The notes under the pieces are model-generated. The model was not told where the DNA came from and made no database searches. It saw only the letters and a list, made by a program, of their open reading frames with translations. Made by a program: the position numbers and the translations under genes. A stretch of 64,000 bases of DNA from the NCBI GenBank assembly GCA_013407085.1, contig JACCGJ010014703.1, positions 58,461 through 122,460 on the forward strand. The letters are read 5' to 3'. Shown piece after piece: positions 53,762 to 64,000 of this stretch; positions within the stretch are counted from its first letter, which is position 1; the number at the start of each line of letters is the position of its first letter. Source of the DNA: Atriophallophorus winterbourni (Eukaryota > Platyhelminthes > Trematoda > Plagiorchiida > Microphallidae).

Positions 53762-56700
53762 GTACATGGGGTTCTGCCCGCAATTCAAATATCGCTCAGG
53801 GAAAGGATATAGCAAAGAAACCGCAAACATTTCAGAGGTACGTGCATGTGAACATTTTTGACAGCCATTACAGACGTTACCATATTACAATGGACCGATG
53901 ATGCGGGTATGTATATGTTTCGAATACAATGCAATTTTAGGATGCTCATCATCTTTATCCAACTGTGGGCAACCTTAAAGAAGCGGCTATAGATTCCGTG
54001 TTTAAAGACGAGGTTCCTGGAAAAATGTTACCAAGATCAACAGGAGATAACAAATACATTGCCGGCATGATTCCGGGGTATTCAGGTAGATTTTGAAAGA
54101 TCTATAGAAGTCGTATAATTACGTTCATTTTAGCTAATATTAATTTTTTCCAGGTGATGTTCCACATATGAATTTCAAGTTTGGAGCCACTTATCGTCAG
54201 CTAACAGATCAGTGCGTTGATGAATTCGTCCGAGAATACAAATGCGAAGAGAAAAAGCGCGATCAACTACGCGAAATGGCTGGGTTGTTCCCTTCACTCC
54301 GTCCTATATCTGGAGACCCCCGTGTTCGTGATCACATGAATATTTGGACCGATGAGATGCTGAAAAAGAACACCACAGTTCCACCCGTGCGTGGACCTAC
54401 CGAACCACCGATACCAGGCTATCAAGGATTCATACCAAGAATGGACAATACAGAGGCTGGATTATCGAGACGATTCCATGAGGCGGCAAGATGTGGTTTG
54501 GAATCATTCCGTACTGAAAACGAAGCACATTGGAGTCGATTAGCAGATCCGATGACTGGAGTAAATCCGTGAGTAGTTCATAAAAAATTAGTTTAAAGCA
54601 TGTGAGCAATAACCAGTGGACTGAAAATGAAATCTTTTAGCAGAAGACCGAAAATGCATTCGAATGCTAGGACAGATGATTTTAACAGTAGAACGTACAC
54701 GATTTCCATCAAATGACATCCAGTAGTGTCTTATATTAACGGCGATATATGCAAATAAGCTTTTTAACACGAAACGTTGGTACCAGGGGTGTTTACGTGC
54801 AATCTGACAACGAAATCTTTTGCTTCATATTCATACTATATTCATATATTCATACTATTGCCGTTGATACAGATTGAGTGTTGCTGCTCTAAACATTGCA
54901 CAATATTTCATGCGTAATAAAAAAATTGAACCTCCTTTAATGCGAAACCAGTAGCGTTTGCTGAACAGCCAATAGTCTAGGACCATATCGTCTGTTCGGC
55001 TATAATCGAAACATATGGTGCCGGAAACGCGCATACACGTTCTTATCTTATGACAAAATCTGAACTGCCGTTATACTGGTGATAAATTTTGAACTGTGTT
55101 GATATGATGAATTCCGTTCGATAATGACTTTTCGTTTTAATTTTACGGAGTTGCAACTTGAATTGCGCCTACCTGTTTATGATTGTTTCTAAGACTGGCC
55201 TTCAAAGCTGCTTTAATGATTTTAATTTGGGATTTATTTTAATCTCCTAGCACTCTGCAAAAAGTCCAAGTTGCGAAACCCTACCCTTGTTTTAAAAATG
55301 CGAGACAAAATATCTTCACTTAAATGTCCATAATTCGGGATTCAGCCGCAACTACATCAACAACATTTACTGCCAAATCTATAAACCGCAGTATAAATGT
55401 ACACTGTGAAGTTGTAAAGCGTATTCAAATACTAATCACTATTCTACATAGACTGCAAAACGTACCTTCAACATACGTATGTGAGTTTACAACACTACGT
55501 CGTCTGCCGTATCAAAATCTGGAAGCTAATCATATCCGGTGGTTTTTAGTTCTGCATTGCATGACCACGTTATTGCGATAGTATAAAACGTAATTATAAA
55601 TTAGATTGTGGAAACGATTGTCACACGCCTACATTTGTATGCATGCGTGTGTGTGAAATAATTTCGCATTGTTACGGTATACTTTTATAAAATAAACATA
55701 TGAAAAAATTGTTTCAATCAAATGAAACAAACTTGCCCTTAATATTCGCAACATCCTGTTCGGTTAGTAAATTTGAAGTAATTACAAGGCATAATGCACG
55801 GATATGCAATCGGCATATGCAGTCGACCGTAGCATTCTAAAACTTAGGTCAACTCTGGGTTTAGAAAGGACTTTCTCTATTACTCAAAGGCAGAGTCCAC
55901 GAAGCGACAGGTCTGCTGTGCTACTGTGTGGGCGTGAAACTTGAGCCTTGCGTGAAGAGCACATTAGGCGCCTCCCAGTATTCGGCAGCCACTTTCTCTG
56001 CAGCACTTTGGGAGTTAACTGATACCGTCGTATACGAAACGAGGAATCTTCGTAACGAGCACCTCGGTATTAATGTTGATATAGAGGAAGAGATCAACCT
56101 GCACATGTTACGCTAGTTGGGTCACGTTTCACGGATGCCTGACCACCGAAATCTGAAATGGATTATTTTGCGACGGCATATAACAATTGACGTAGGTTTC
56201 ATATTGAGCGAACGGTCACACGGCACAAACAGCTAAAGACCTAATTAGTAACCTCTTCAAAGTCTGTACTGCCCGTATTCTACGCTGAGGTTCCTGCGAT
56301 CTGACATCACAGATGATAATTACGTTCCAGGATATGTCTGGAAACATTGTTCAATGAGAGTGTTGCAGTAAGTATCTTGGAGTGTTTGCATAACCTTGTA
56401 TGTTGTCAAGTGAAGTGTCGAGCAAAGCTTTCTATGAAGCATGGCAGTGAAAGCCGCAAGAAACCTCTCACACTGATGTTGCTGTACTCCATCAATGAAC
56501 TTGATTGAATGCTTGTTCCATTCGAGGTGTAGGCATTTCACTTTATTTGCACATCGCGGTTCGTTGTACGCCTCTTATTTAACAATGGCTTTAAAGTTTA
56601 ACTTTTTATGAATACAACAATTTTAGGAAAAATTCATTCAGCGCCAATCACGGTTTCAATCAAATAATTCTTAATTCTAAAAAGCTCTTTTAATTGAAGC

Positions 56701-57763
56701 AGTTGTTAATCTCGTGAACCGTTTTTCAGCAACCCCGTGGTGGCTAGTTCTGCTAAACAACTGCCAAGTGAAAAGTTCATCAACACGAGGTTGTATCACC
56801 AGGATGGAATGATACCAGATTACGAAGGACATATTCCAGGTAAGACGTATGTTGCATGGTGGTAATTTTAAGCACACTCAACACTGTAAAAGACCAACTC
56901 TATTGAAAGAAAATCGAATAAATCAGCTTATTATATAAAGTGGCACAATAAAGATGAAGCGAGTTTATTTCCAAATAATGTTAAAGGTTGTCATGGATTA
57001 GTTTACTATGAGACGGCAATTCATTGCGAATAGATTGCGTGTAGGTTACAGTAGCTTTGGACTGATGCTAAACGAGAATGATGCCGATAAACGCATCGCG
57101 GGCAACAGATGAGCGTACTTTTAAATCACGAAAAAGTTAAACGTTGGATACATTGAAAGAGTTTTCTAAGAGCGCAAGGTCATTCAGTCCATCCACCAAG
57201 ATAGTCTCTTAGGTGATGCGGAATTTCTATTGGATGCATTTATGTATCAAATCACAAATCTGGATCCAGACAATGTGTCGCACAAGCAAATATTGCGCGT
57301 GGGTTAATACACAATCGCACAGGACTAGATAGAAATAAAAGAAAATGGCAGTGAGAATCTAGCGTGTTTCCGCTTGCAGCTTCGCAGATCAGTTTATCAC
57401 GGCGTTAGTTGCGCAGCGCTGATATACTGTGCAATCGTAAATCCATGCGATCAAAACAACAGGAAGGATAATTAAAGCAAGCTCTTGGTCAGTATAATAG
57501 AAATGTATTCATCATTTCTCAACTTTTTTCTAAATTACAAAGATTGGAATTTGAAATGCTAAACATCCAGTGCCCATGAACTCTATAAACTTGACTGTTC
57601 GGATGCTAAACATCATGACATACATCCAACCACAGGTTTGAAATTTGAAAGCGGTCAAAACTTTGGAAACGCAACGAGGGATCTCGAAGTTTGTGCTCAT
57701 CCGTTCCCCAGTTACGGAGAATATGTGAAGGAAAAAGATATCGCTAGCAAGTACCTCCGATAA
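53762..57763 (+). CDS. CIMIP2/FAM166-type ciliary microtubule inner protein, exons A-F (5' incomplete)
   Basis: Exons: 53762-53837, 53865-53906, 53941-54085, 54154-54568, 56730-56839, 57636-57763. Introns are 27, 34, 68, 2161 and 796 nt, all GT-AG. The joined frame gives 304 residues and TAA. Four family repeats of the type PGYxGxxPxxxxxxGxTY are seen: YMGFCPQFKYRSGKGYSKET, IPGYSGDVPHMNFKFGATY, IPGYQGFIPRMDNTEAGLSR and IPDYEGHIPGLKFESGQNFG. This matches the UPF0605/DUF2475 family (FAM166/CIMIP2), whose members line the inside of axonemal doublet microtubules. The expected role is structural, in sperm or epidermal and flame-cell cilia. Exon A begins in the middle of a codon, so at least one 5' exon is missing. 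A member of CIMIP2A, B or C type cannot be told apart. Confidence 0.88.
53838..53864 (+). other. 27-nt micro-intron of the CIMIP2-type gene
   Basis: GTACGT to TTGACAG between codons for ANISE and PLQTLPYY. Phase 0. Shortest intron in the window. Confidence 0.85.
55850..56290 (+). pseudogene. RTE-like RT C-terminal relic within the CIMIP2 intron
   Basis: Frame-shifted reading VWAWNLSLA, LREEHIRRLPVF-like sequence, then QPAHVTLVGSRF / LHMLR and FHGCLTTEI, recalling the RTE C-terminal blocks (GCETWxLR, RRLxxFD, LRWLGHVxRMPDHR). Lies in the 2.2-kb intron between exons D and E. Confidence 0.6.
56330..56540 (-). repeat. 210-bp repeat with a conserved minus-strand frame, copy 2
   Basis: Partner of 22605-22815 (see there). 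Minus frame 56541-56320 is unbroken. Lies in the CIMIP2 intron. Confidence 0.6.
57295..57410 (-). repeat. PLE tail repeat fragment (minus), in the last CIMIP2 intron
   Basis: CGCGTGGGTTAATACAC, CACAGGACTAGATAGAAAT and GTGAGAATCTAGCGTGTTTC match, in reverse and worn, the tail at 25155-25290. Confidence 0.5.
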
Positions 57764-57924
57764 TCTCTGATGGCTTCGATTGAAACGTCAAAACATGAAT
57801 TTGTCCATGTTTATATAGTCTGAAGGAAAGCTGCTTTGAAAGAAAGCACCTTCATTACAAATTGCTTGATCAGACTCATTACTGATAGTATTATTTTCAT
57901 GGAATATTTTGTTATTTTGCTTGA

Positions 57925-57930
57925 AATAAA
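57925..57930 (+). promoter_or_regulatory. Candidate polyadenylation signal AATAAA for the CIMIP2-type gene
   Basis: First AATAAA after the stop, 162 nt downstream of TAA at 57761-57763. Plausible by position only. Confidence 0.45.
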
Positions 57931-58619
57931 GCCTTATTTCGTTTGAAATTTTTTTGGAATTAAGGAAAACGTGTTTAAATACAAAAGTAATCCGTTCACG
58001 GGTGTATATTTCGATATAAATGCGAGGATAGTTCAGTTGTACAGCCAAAATCCATATCGAAAGATGTCTACGAAATACATAAAGCTAGAGTGGCGCGCAC
58101 GCCAGATCTATTTGAATTACCTGGCAAGCCATAAGTTTTAGCTCAGAAAATCGATCATATTTGGGAGTTAACGTCCCCGCGAGCGCTAAAATCAAGTAAG
58201 TTGCGCTTCGGAACTGTTCAGTTAACTGTCACGAAATGTGACAAGTCAGAGGCTGAGGCAGTGATATAGTTTCTAAATGTCAATAAGAGTGCTAAACCCG
58301 TAGTACTTGTAAAATAAAACCGCGAAAATTCACCAATTTTGACCACTAGCCAGCAGTGAGGCCTCTATCATTTCATGCAAAGATTGAAGATATCAACAGC
58401 TTATGCACTTAACAGAGCCTCGCATAGGTTATGGGAAATCAGTTCTGTTTCAGATATACATCTTGTTCATTTCGCTTGCAATTTAAAACTTTGGATGAAG
58501 GCAAACTCAGTAAAGGAAAGCTGTACGACCACTCATAAATAAACAACATCATTGCTCGGTTGATAATCAACTGCCTTTCAATTTCCGCAAAAAATTTCAG
58601 TTTTGAAAATTCTTCCCTT
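57931..58619. other. Unassigned sequence downstream of the CIMIP2-type gene
   Basis: No repeat or gene recognised. Confidence 0.35.
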
Positions 58620-59200
58620 TGCTCTATACGCTTGACAGAAGAACACTAGAGTCGACAACATGGAAACAAGATCTCAGGATCTCTGATTACAGAAGACTTA
58701 AAACCATCTAATGTGTAAAAGCATTAAACATCAGTCTCATTTAGAAATATACTCAATCGAGTATGCAGCTCAAATTTGGATAACGTGTTTCGAAAAGAAC
58801 ATGGAACAACTAGAGGGGATTTTTCAAAATTCCGTGCAGAGTTTGCAACCTAGCCAGCTTTCCAGACTTCGAATAAGCACCCTCCAACATAGGCACATTC
58901 AACGCGACCTAATCTTAAGCTAGAAAATGATGAATGCGGCGTCCCACATATGAGAGCGTTCAATTAAACTTGATTCCCGTCGCATTTGGTCATAGACGTA
59001 TAATCTAGATACCACAATCAAGAATTAATTTTCATCGGAAACGTTCCTCAAATTTGTTCTGGAACAACGAATAATTGGTATTGCATGCGTATACTCCATG
59101 GTATTGCACAGGCATTTGGTTTTATAGTCACATCTTGCAAGCTTAAATTTTTGGATACCGTTTATCGACAACATAATTTAAAGATCTCTAAAAGGCTACT
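58620..59200 (+). pseudogene. CR1-like RT thumb and C-terminal relic
   Basis: Frame 58711-58923 reads SIEYAAQIWITCFEKNMEQL and RHIQRDLILS, parallel to MEYAVQAWSPWLQKDISLLQ and RRLRGDLIL of the other CR1 copies. Beyond the stop the sequence reads worn FHRKRSSNLFWNNE. Divergent from families A-C. Confidence 0.65.
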
Positions 59201-59479
59201 ACATGGATAAATAACATACTAGACTCGACACATTCTCGATGATCTTCAGATGTTGCCTGAAGTGGATCGCACACAAATCAGCCCGATTTTTAATATTTAC
59301 TACTCATAAGTATTGCATGTTAAGAAACGAAAGCACCGGACTTGAGTTTCGATCGCGATGCATGGCAAAAACTAACTATAAAAACAGATGGCAACGGGAT
59401 TTTTCACTTTTCTCAAAAATATGTAATTTCAGGGACTTGGTAAAATTTTCAACGACAATTAATGCGATGTTATCCGCAT

Positions 59480-61340
59480 ACTGATTATCTCCAAGGGATC
59501 GGAACGCACTCCTCAGACAATATGTTAGCGAACTGCGCTTGAAGTTCGCAAATTAAAGCAGAACCGCCATCCTTGAACAATGACAGTACCAAGCCATCAA
59601 CCCCGGATGAACTTTGGTGTACATCGTAAATCTCAGATCAAGTGGGAGCGTCGAGATAAATCGACCATGGGGTACAGTATTCCGTATCCTCCAAATCAGT
59701 GGGTGCAGAACGCCAGTTAAACTATGCCTCAAAATGTTCTGTTCATCAATCAATACGCATGTGCAGGTTAAAAACTGGCGAACCATCTGCTTCACGTATC
59801 AGCTTACTGATGCTTGGTCGCTCGCTTCCAATAGTTATGATGAATTGGAACAATTTTGTGAAATTACCTACAGCTTCAGATTCCGTAGCCTCAAAACTCC
59901 ACCAACTTTCCATGTCGGTTATCAAACTGGAAACCAGTTTACGTTTAATAGACCTTCGTGACGCATCTTGTATGCTGTCAGCATAAAGCAACTGACGTTG
60001 ATCATTAGTTGGAGAGAATTCGCAGTAACCCAGTGATGAGCTACACGGGAAGACAGCCCACAACTGTCCAACGCGGCTGTTTCCAAGGGTTTTTCTTATC
60101 CCACTCCATTGTTCATTGATATGTTTGGGAACTCCAGAAAGATGCAAACTCAAATTGAACTGAAAATCCCCGAGAACCGGGAGATCATTAGGCTTTGCAA
60201 CATCCATCTGCCTTGCAACTTTTCTTCGTTTCCGGCCAAAGCGCATCGAAAGCTTAATAGAGACTAACGCATGATCCGACTCTAGACAGGTGCCCCAGCA
60301 TGAACGGCAATTTTGCACCGTCCTTCGCCACGTGTAGCAGATAGCAATATGGTCAATTTGTGTGAACGAGGCCGCCAATGGAGATTTCTACGTGAAACGG
60401 TGACTCTTCGAATGGCGTAAGTCGGGGCTGGCAAGGTAGAGTACAAACTAAGCAATCTTTCACCGTCGTCATTACGATGACTATCAAGGCCAAACCTTCC
60501 ATCCAAGTAATGCTCGTATGAAGATAGACGGCCTACATTTGCGTTCATGTCTCCACTTAAGCCGATGTCACTTATCGATGAAAGTCTAATGAGTTCTTGT
60601 AATTTTCCATAGAACTCATCCTTGTCAAGTTCAGAGCTGTTATTAGTCTGTGCATAGGCAGCAACCACAAACAGGTTGCGGGATTGATTGCGAAATCGGC
60701 CTTTCTTACACGAACCCTGTAGTCTTACTGCTGAACGGCGACTATCGACTGGGATCCAGTCTAACAGTGCGACCTCAGCTCGTTCACTCAATACGATTCC
60801 AACACCAGCTTGACCAGATACCATGGCATCGTCATCAGTGGAAAAGCGTAGTGTGACTTGCGTACGTTTGAAGGGTTAGACAATCGCGTAACTGAGCTAG
60901 AGTTATGTTTCCGACTGGCAGCATACATTGACATCGAGGCTCTCAAGTGTGCGAGCTAAGACTGCCTGCTGTCCGACGCTAGCTAAAGTCCGTACATTAA
61001 ACGTCGCTAATTTGAATGGTACGTGCGAGCGAAGAACCCTCTGGAGGCATTCGCAGCAAGCAAAATATTTGAAGTAGCTAAATTTGGAGACCTTGATCGC
61101 CACCCAAAGAACTACAAAACGAAAAACGGCTATTAAAAATGTTTGCATGCAGAGTGAGATCATTGTAAGCATTCTGAGTAGAAAGAGTGAGAGCACGGGA
61201 TCTGTCATTTTTACCTGTATTTTCATAGTTGTTTGTGAGCGTAATACTACCCGGTTGCCCAGGCCGGGGATTAGAGGGCTCCTCTCGGAGCCTTTGGCTA
61301 AAAAGCCTGATCCACAAGGAAGTGGGTTGAGACTGAGTTT
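59480..61340 (-). mobile_element. RTE-like LINE family D, 5' half (endonuclease to RT entry)
   Basis: Minus copy of the family at 19.75 kb. 5' end GGATCAGGCTTTTTAGCCAA at about 61.31 kb. Endonuclease: FKLATFNVRTLASVGQQAVL, VNVCCQSET, then frame 60824-60282 with GQAGVGIVLSERAEVALLDW, NLFVVAAYAQTNNSSELDKD and LSGDMNANVGRLSSYEHYLD. After a frameshift, 60378-59746 has FTQIDHIAICYTWRR and ESDHALVSIKLSMRFGRKRR, so GDMN, QIDHI and SDH are all kept. The linker to LSLFKDGGSALICELQ (RT entry) ends at about 59480, where the copy is cut. Better preserved than the plus copy in the endonuclease. Three or more frameshifts. Confidence 0.88.
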
Positions 61341-61429
61341 GCCTGACATCTATCCATTGACCTTCTGGTATGAGTAGCTCTGCTGGCACCAAAAGACACC
61401 ATCCAGAATAGCTCATGGCAGTACTCAAA

Positions 61430-61640
61430 ACATCGCACCATGTTAAGGTCTAGTCTCAGCGCAGCACAGTTATAAGCTACACATGGGCTAAGATAGTATC
61501 ATGTTAGCCAGGCCTAGACAGATATGAAAAAGAACATAGAAATGGCTTAGACTCCAGCATGTTTCCGGATGCAGCTCATTACTGGCGGCGAATCAAATTA
61601 GCACAGTGGTAGCTGCACAACTCAGAATAACTGCACATCC
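61430..61640 (-). repeat. PLE tail repeat (minus)
   Basis: ACATGGGCTAAGATAGTATC, AGCCAGGCCTAGACAGATAT, CTTAGACTCCAGCATGTTTC and GGATGCAGCTCATTACTGGC: reverse of the tail at 25155-25290. Confidence 0.7.
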
Positions 61641-64000
61641 GTGGAGATAAACAGGTTTCTCAAAACGTTGACAGCAAGATACGCTAGCGACCGATGTGCA
61701 CCGTTGTCTACTCTGCGCGAAATACTCTCAACATCAAGCATCCCTTTTACACAGGTTGAAGCTGATACTTTACATTGTGTGCAGAATTAGTGGTCGAGGA
61801 TTAGTTTTGATGTCGAAGAGGTAATATCGAAAAAAAATTCATATCTGTTTTACAACCGTATCCGCAGATAAGGTGTGGCAGATCATTGTTTGAATTCTCG
61901 ACAGCACTTCGACATTTGTTAACTTTTCCGCGCACGTCTAATACGCACCGAATACGCTATGAACGAAACGTACTCAACTCACATTCGTGCTTGGCAAGCA
62001 TGGTGCGCGTTTCACTGCTTTACAATAAAGCAGAGTTTTCGTCTCTTACAGCAAGTTTGTGTCAAACACAAAAATTCAAAACGATAAGACAGATACTTTG
62101 CTGATTTGCGAGAGGTTACCCATAATACCTGAATCCACAGTGTTAAACAGTGATAGCAGATGACAATTTATAGAATAAGTGATCGTTAAGTATAGTAGGC
62201 TTATTGACAACACACCAAAGTAGGTGTAGTAATCGTGATGAATGTAGGGAAAAGCAATGTGGAAAATCCTTCGGCATCTTGAATTGATTGCAGCTCACCT
62301 AATAATTAGCTGTAAACGATATCCAATGTCAATGATTAATGAACGGTGGTCAAGGTAGTGATGGATGACTGTCAGCGGCTAGAGCTATGCTTGGGAGTGA
62401 ATGTCTAATCGGCAAAAAACATTTCACGAAATAGCACATCCCGTACATTAATTTGTGCCACAAAACGATTCAGAGTGAACAGCTCACCGTCACACCACAA
62501 GCGTAGGTAAACAAAGTCTGATCTCGACCTTGAGCAGCAGAACAAAAATGTCAAGCAGTGCAAGGTTTTGACGCCTCGGACATTTTCGAAATGAAACGTT
62601 TAAATCCTCACGTCGGAGTGGAAGAATTTAGTATGTTTCACGGGTCCCGAGTTAGTACAAGTCAAGCATTTTGAAGAGCCTATTTCGATCAATAGATTGA
62701 AAGCAGGCAATGATCAAACCGCTGGGCATCATACCAGAATAAACAAGACTGACCGAGAGGTAGTAGCTAACTTCCTCATCGCGTAATAGCACAAACAAAC
62801 ACAGTAGATACGAAAGCGTGAATGGAGTAGTGCAGAACAAAATCTAGAGCATGAGCAAATTTTCGATATAAAAGGCAAAGTAGTACACACAGGTTGAGCA
62901 TAGGCTTCACCAACGACATGAATATAGTGCAAAAACATATATTCTCAAATTGGTGAGTAATAAATCAGGACGTTTTGAAATCACAGGGAACAGGGCAAAA
63001 ATCTTTACACAGCACCAGATGTTTTCTTGTGCTTCTTGCTGATTCGCATAGGCGGGGCTGGAATGTTCAAAGAGGACCTCAAACTATCCAGCGTATCTGT
63101 CCAGTGATCCTCGAAATACACATTCATCAAAAATTTGCCATTCAATCCAACATGAAGCGCGTAGGCCAAATGAGTGCGGAGATAATTCTGAGTTTGCCTA
63201 AGAAATGACAAAATGAATATTGGTCACCAAAACAATAAGCGAATTAGCTGAAACAACTTTCAAGTATTTCGATATGCGACAAATGGACCCATTTGATATA
63301 TCGATGCGGTTTAACAAATGACTTCCTCTACGTGCACATTAGATTACTTAGCGGAAAAGAAATCACGAGAAATAACATGGGCCACAATTTATGCTGGAAG
63401 ACACTCTGCACACATAGGCTGAACCGTATGCGAGTTGTTAAGAAACATAGTCACAGCCAATGTGCACACTTTGTACATAATCCTCAGGAATCGACGAGTT
63501 TAGGAAAAACTACAAACGACAGAGGAACGAATAAAAGGGAGTGATGACTGAAGTGAGATCGCAACAGAGTCTCCAGATCGTCCCTTACCACAGACATCGT
63601 CCCTTACGTGGGTCATGCCATTATACTGTTAAACACCACGAGTCGAAAAACCAGATCATTCACACATTGCGTCATTGTTGGAATACATTTCACAAAGACC
63701 GACGTCCACTTAGGTATTCGAATGAGAAACAAAAGCAATGGGCGAGTGCAAACACATGTCCCATAGAAGGATACCGATCTGGCATATATTGATTGAAACA
63801 GGTAACGACTGACGCATTGAACCGACAGCGTCAGCACGCGCGAAAACGCCACAGTAGAAAAGAAGAAGCAATAAACATAGCATACAAAGAGATCTGCATC
63901 AACTCGCGGTATACTGCACTGTAATCGCAAGAAACGGACTTACACAAAGTTATATAAATACACATAGACTATAAAGCTGTCTAAAGCTAGACAGAAATTA
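61641..64000. other. Unassigned sequence
   Basis: 2.4 kb. No recognised repeat, RT motif or exon-like pattern. Overlapping frames on both strands at 62.65-63.93 kb are short and without family features. Confidence 0.4.

Noticed and set aside
61641..63930. Overlapping frames of 60-105 codons on both strands
   Set aside because: Lengths expected by chance in GC-balanced DNA. No domain seen.
1..64000. CRISPR arrays, tRNA/rRNA genes, bacterial operons
   Set aside because: No regular short direct repeats with unique spacers, no cloverleaf with matching arms and no rRNA signatures were seen. The tandem repeats found carry ribozyme motifs and differ in spacing.

Overview
The window looks like nuclear DNA of a parasitic flatworm, more likely a trematode than a cestode. 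The reasons are two genes with spliced exons and very short introns (27-36 nt), and dense decayed CR1-like and RTE-like LINEs, a Penelope-like (PLE) fragment, a Ty3/gypsy element and hammerhead-ribozyme-bearing repeats of the kinds known from these worms. The species cannot be named from the sequence. There are no bacterial operons, rRNA or tRNA genes, or CRISPR arrays.

Layout. 0-30.8 kb is a graveyard of nested non-LTR retrotransposons. It holds several CR1-like families (a nearly full-length 4.1 kb copy lies at 13.9-18.1 kb), RTE-like copies (19.75-22.6, 23.2-24.5 and 25.4-27.1 kb), a PLE GIY-YIG endonuclease fragment (24.8-25.15 kb), and two copies of a ~550-570 bp non-coding element that shares its 3' end with the RTE-like family. 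It also holds short repeats carrying hammerhead-like motifs in tandem (6.47-6.75 and 19.30-19.74 kb). 30.88-33.36 kb (minus) is a complete-looking ataxin-2 homologue with seven exons. 33.9-48.7 kb holds further minus-strand CR1-like copies, including a comparatively young two-ORF element at 43.65-47.7 kb, separated by AT-rich DNA in which I recognise nothing. 48.99-52.38 kb is an internally deleted minus-strand Ty3/gypsy element with two 271-bp LTRs and a 5-bp target duplication. 53.76-57.76 kb (plus) is a ciliary microtubule inner protein gene of the CIMIP2/FAM166 type; its first exon was not found. 58.6-61.3 kb holds CR1 and RTE fragments. In the last 2.4 kb I recognise nothing.

How the parts relate. 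The two cellular genes, an RNA-binding regulator and an axonemal protein, have no evident functional link. The mobile elements do show relations: LINE-in-LINE insertion with a 27-bp target duplication, an apparent parasitic relation between the non-coding element and an RTE-like LINE, and a short hammerhead repeat that has moved by a route giving a 14-bp target duplication and an inverted start. Nearly all element ORFs carry stops, frameshifts or lost catalytic residues, and I call them pseudogenes or fragments. Element family letters (A, B, C...) are mine and rest on similarity between copies inside this window. Element edges not fixed by a duplication are accurate to tens of bases only.
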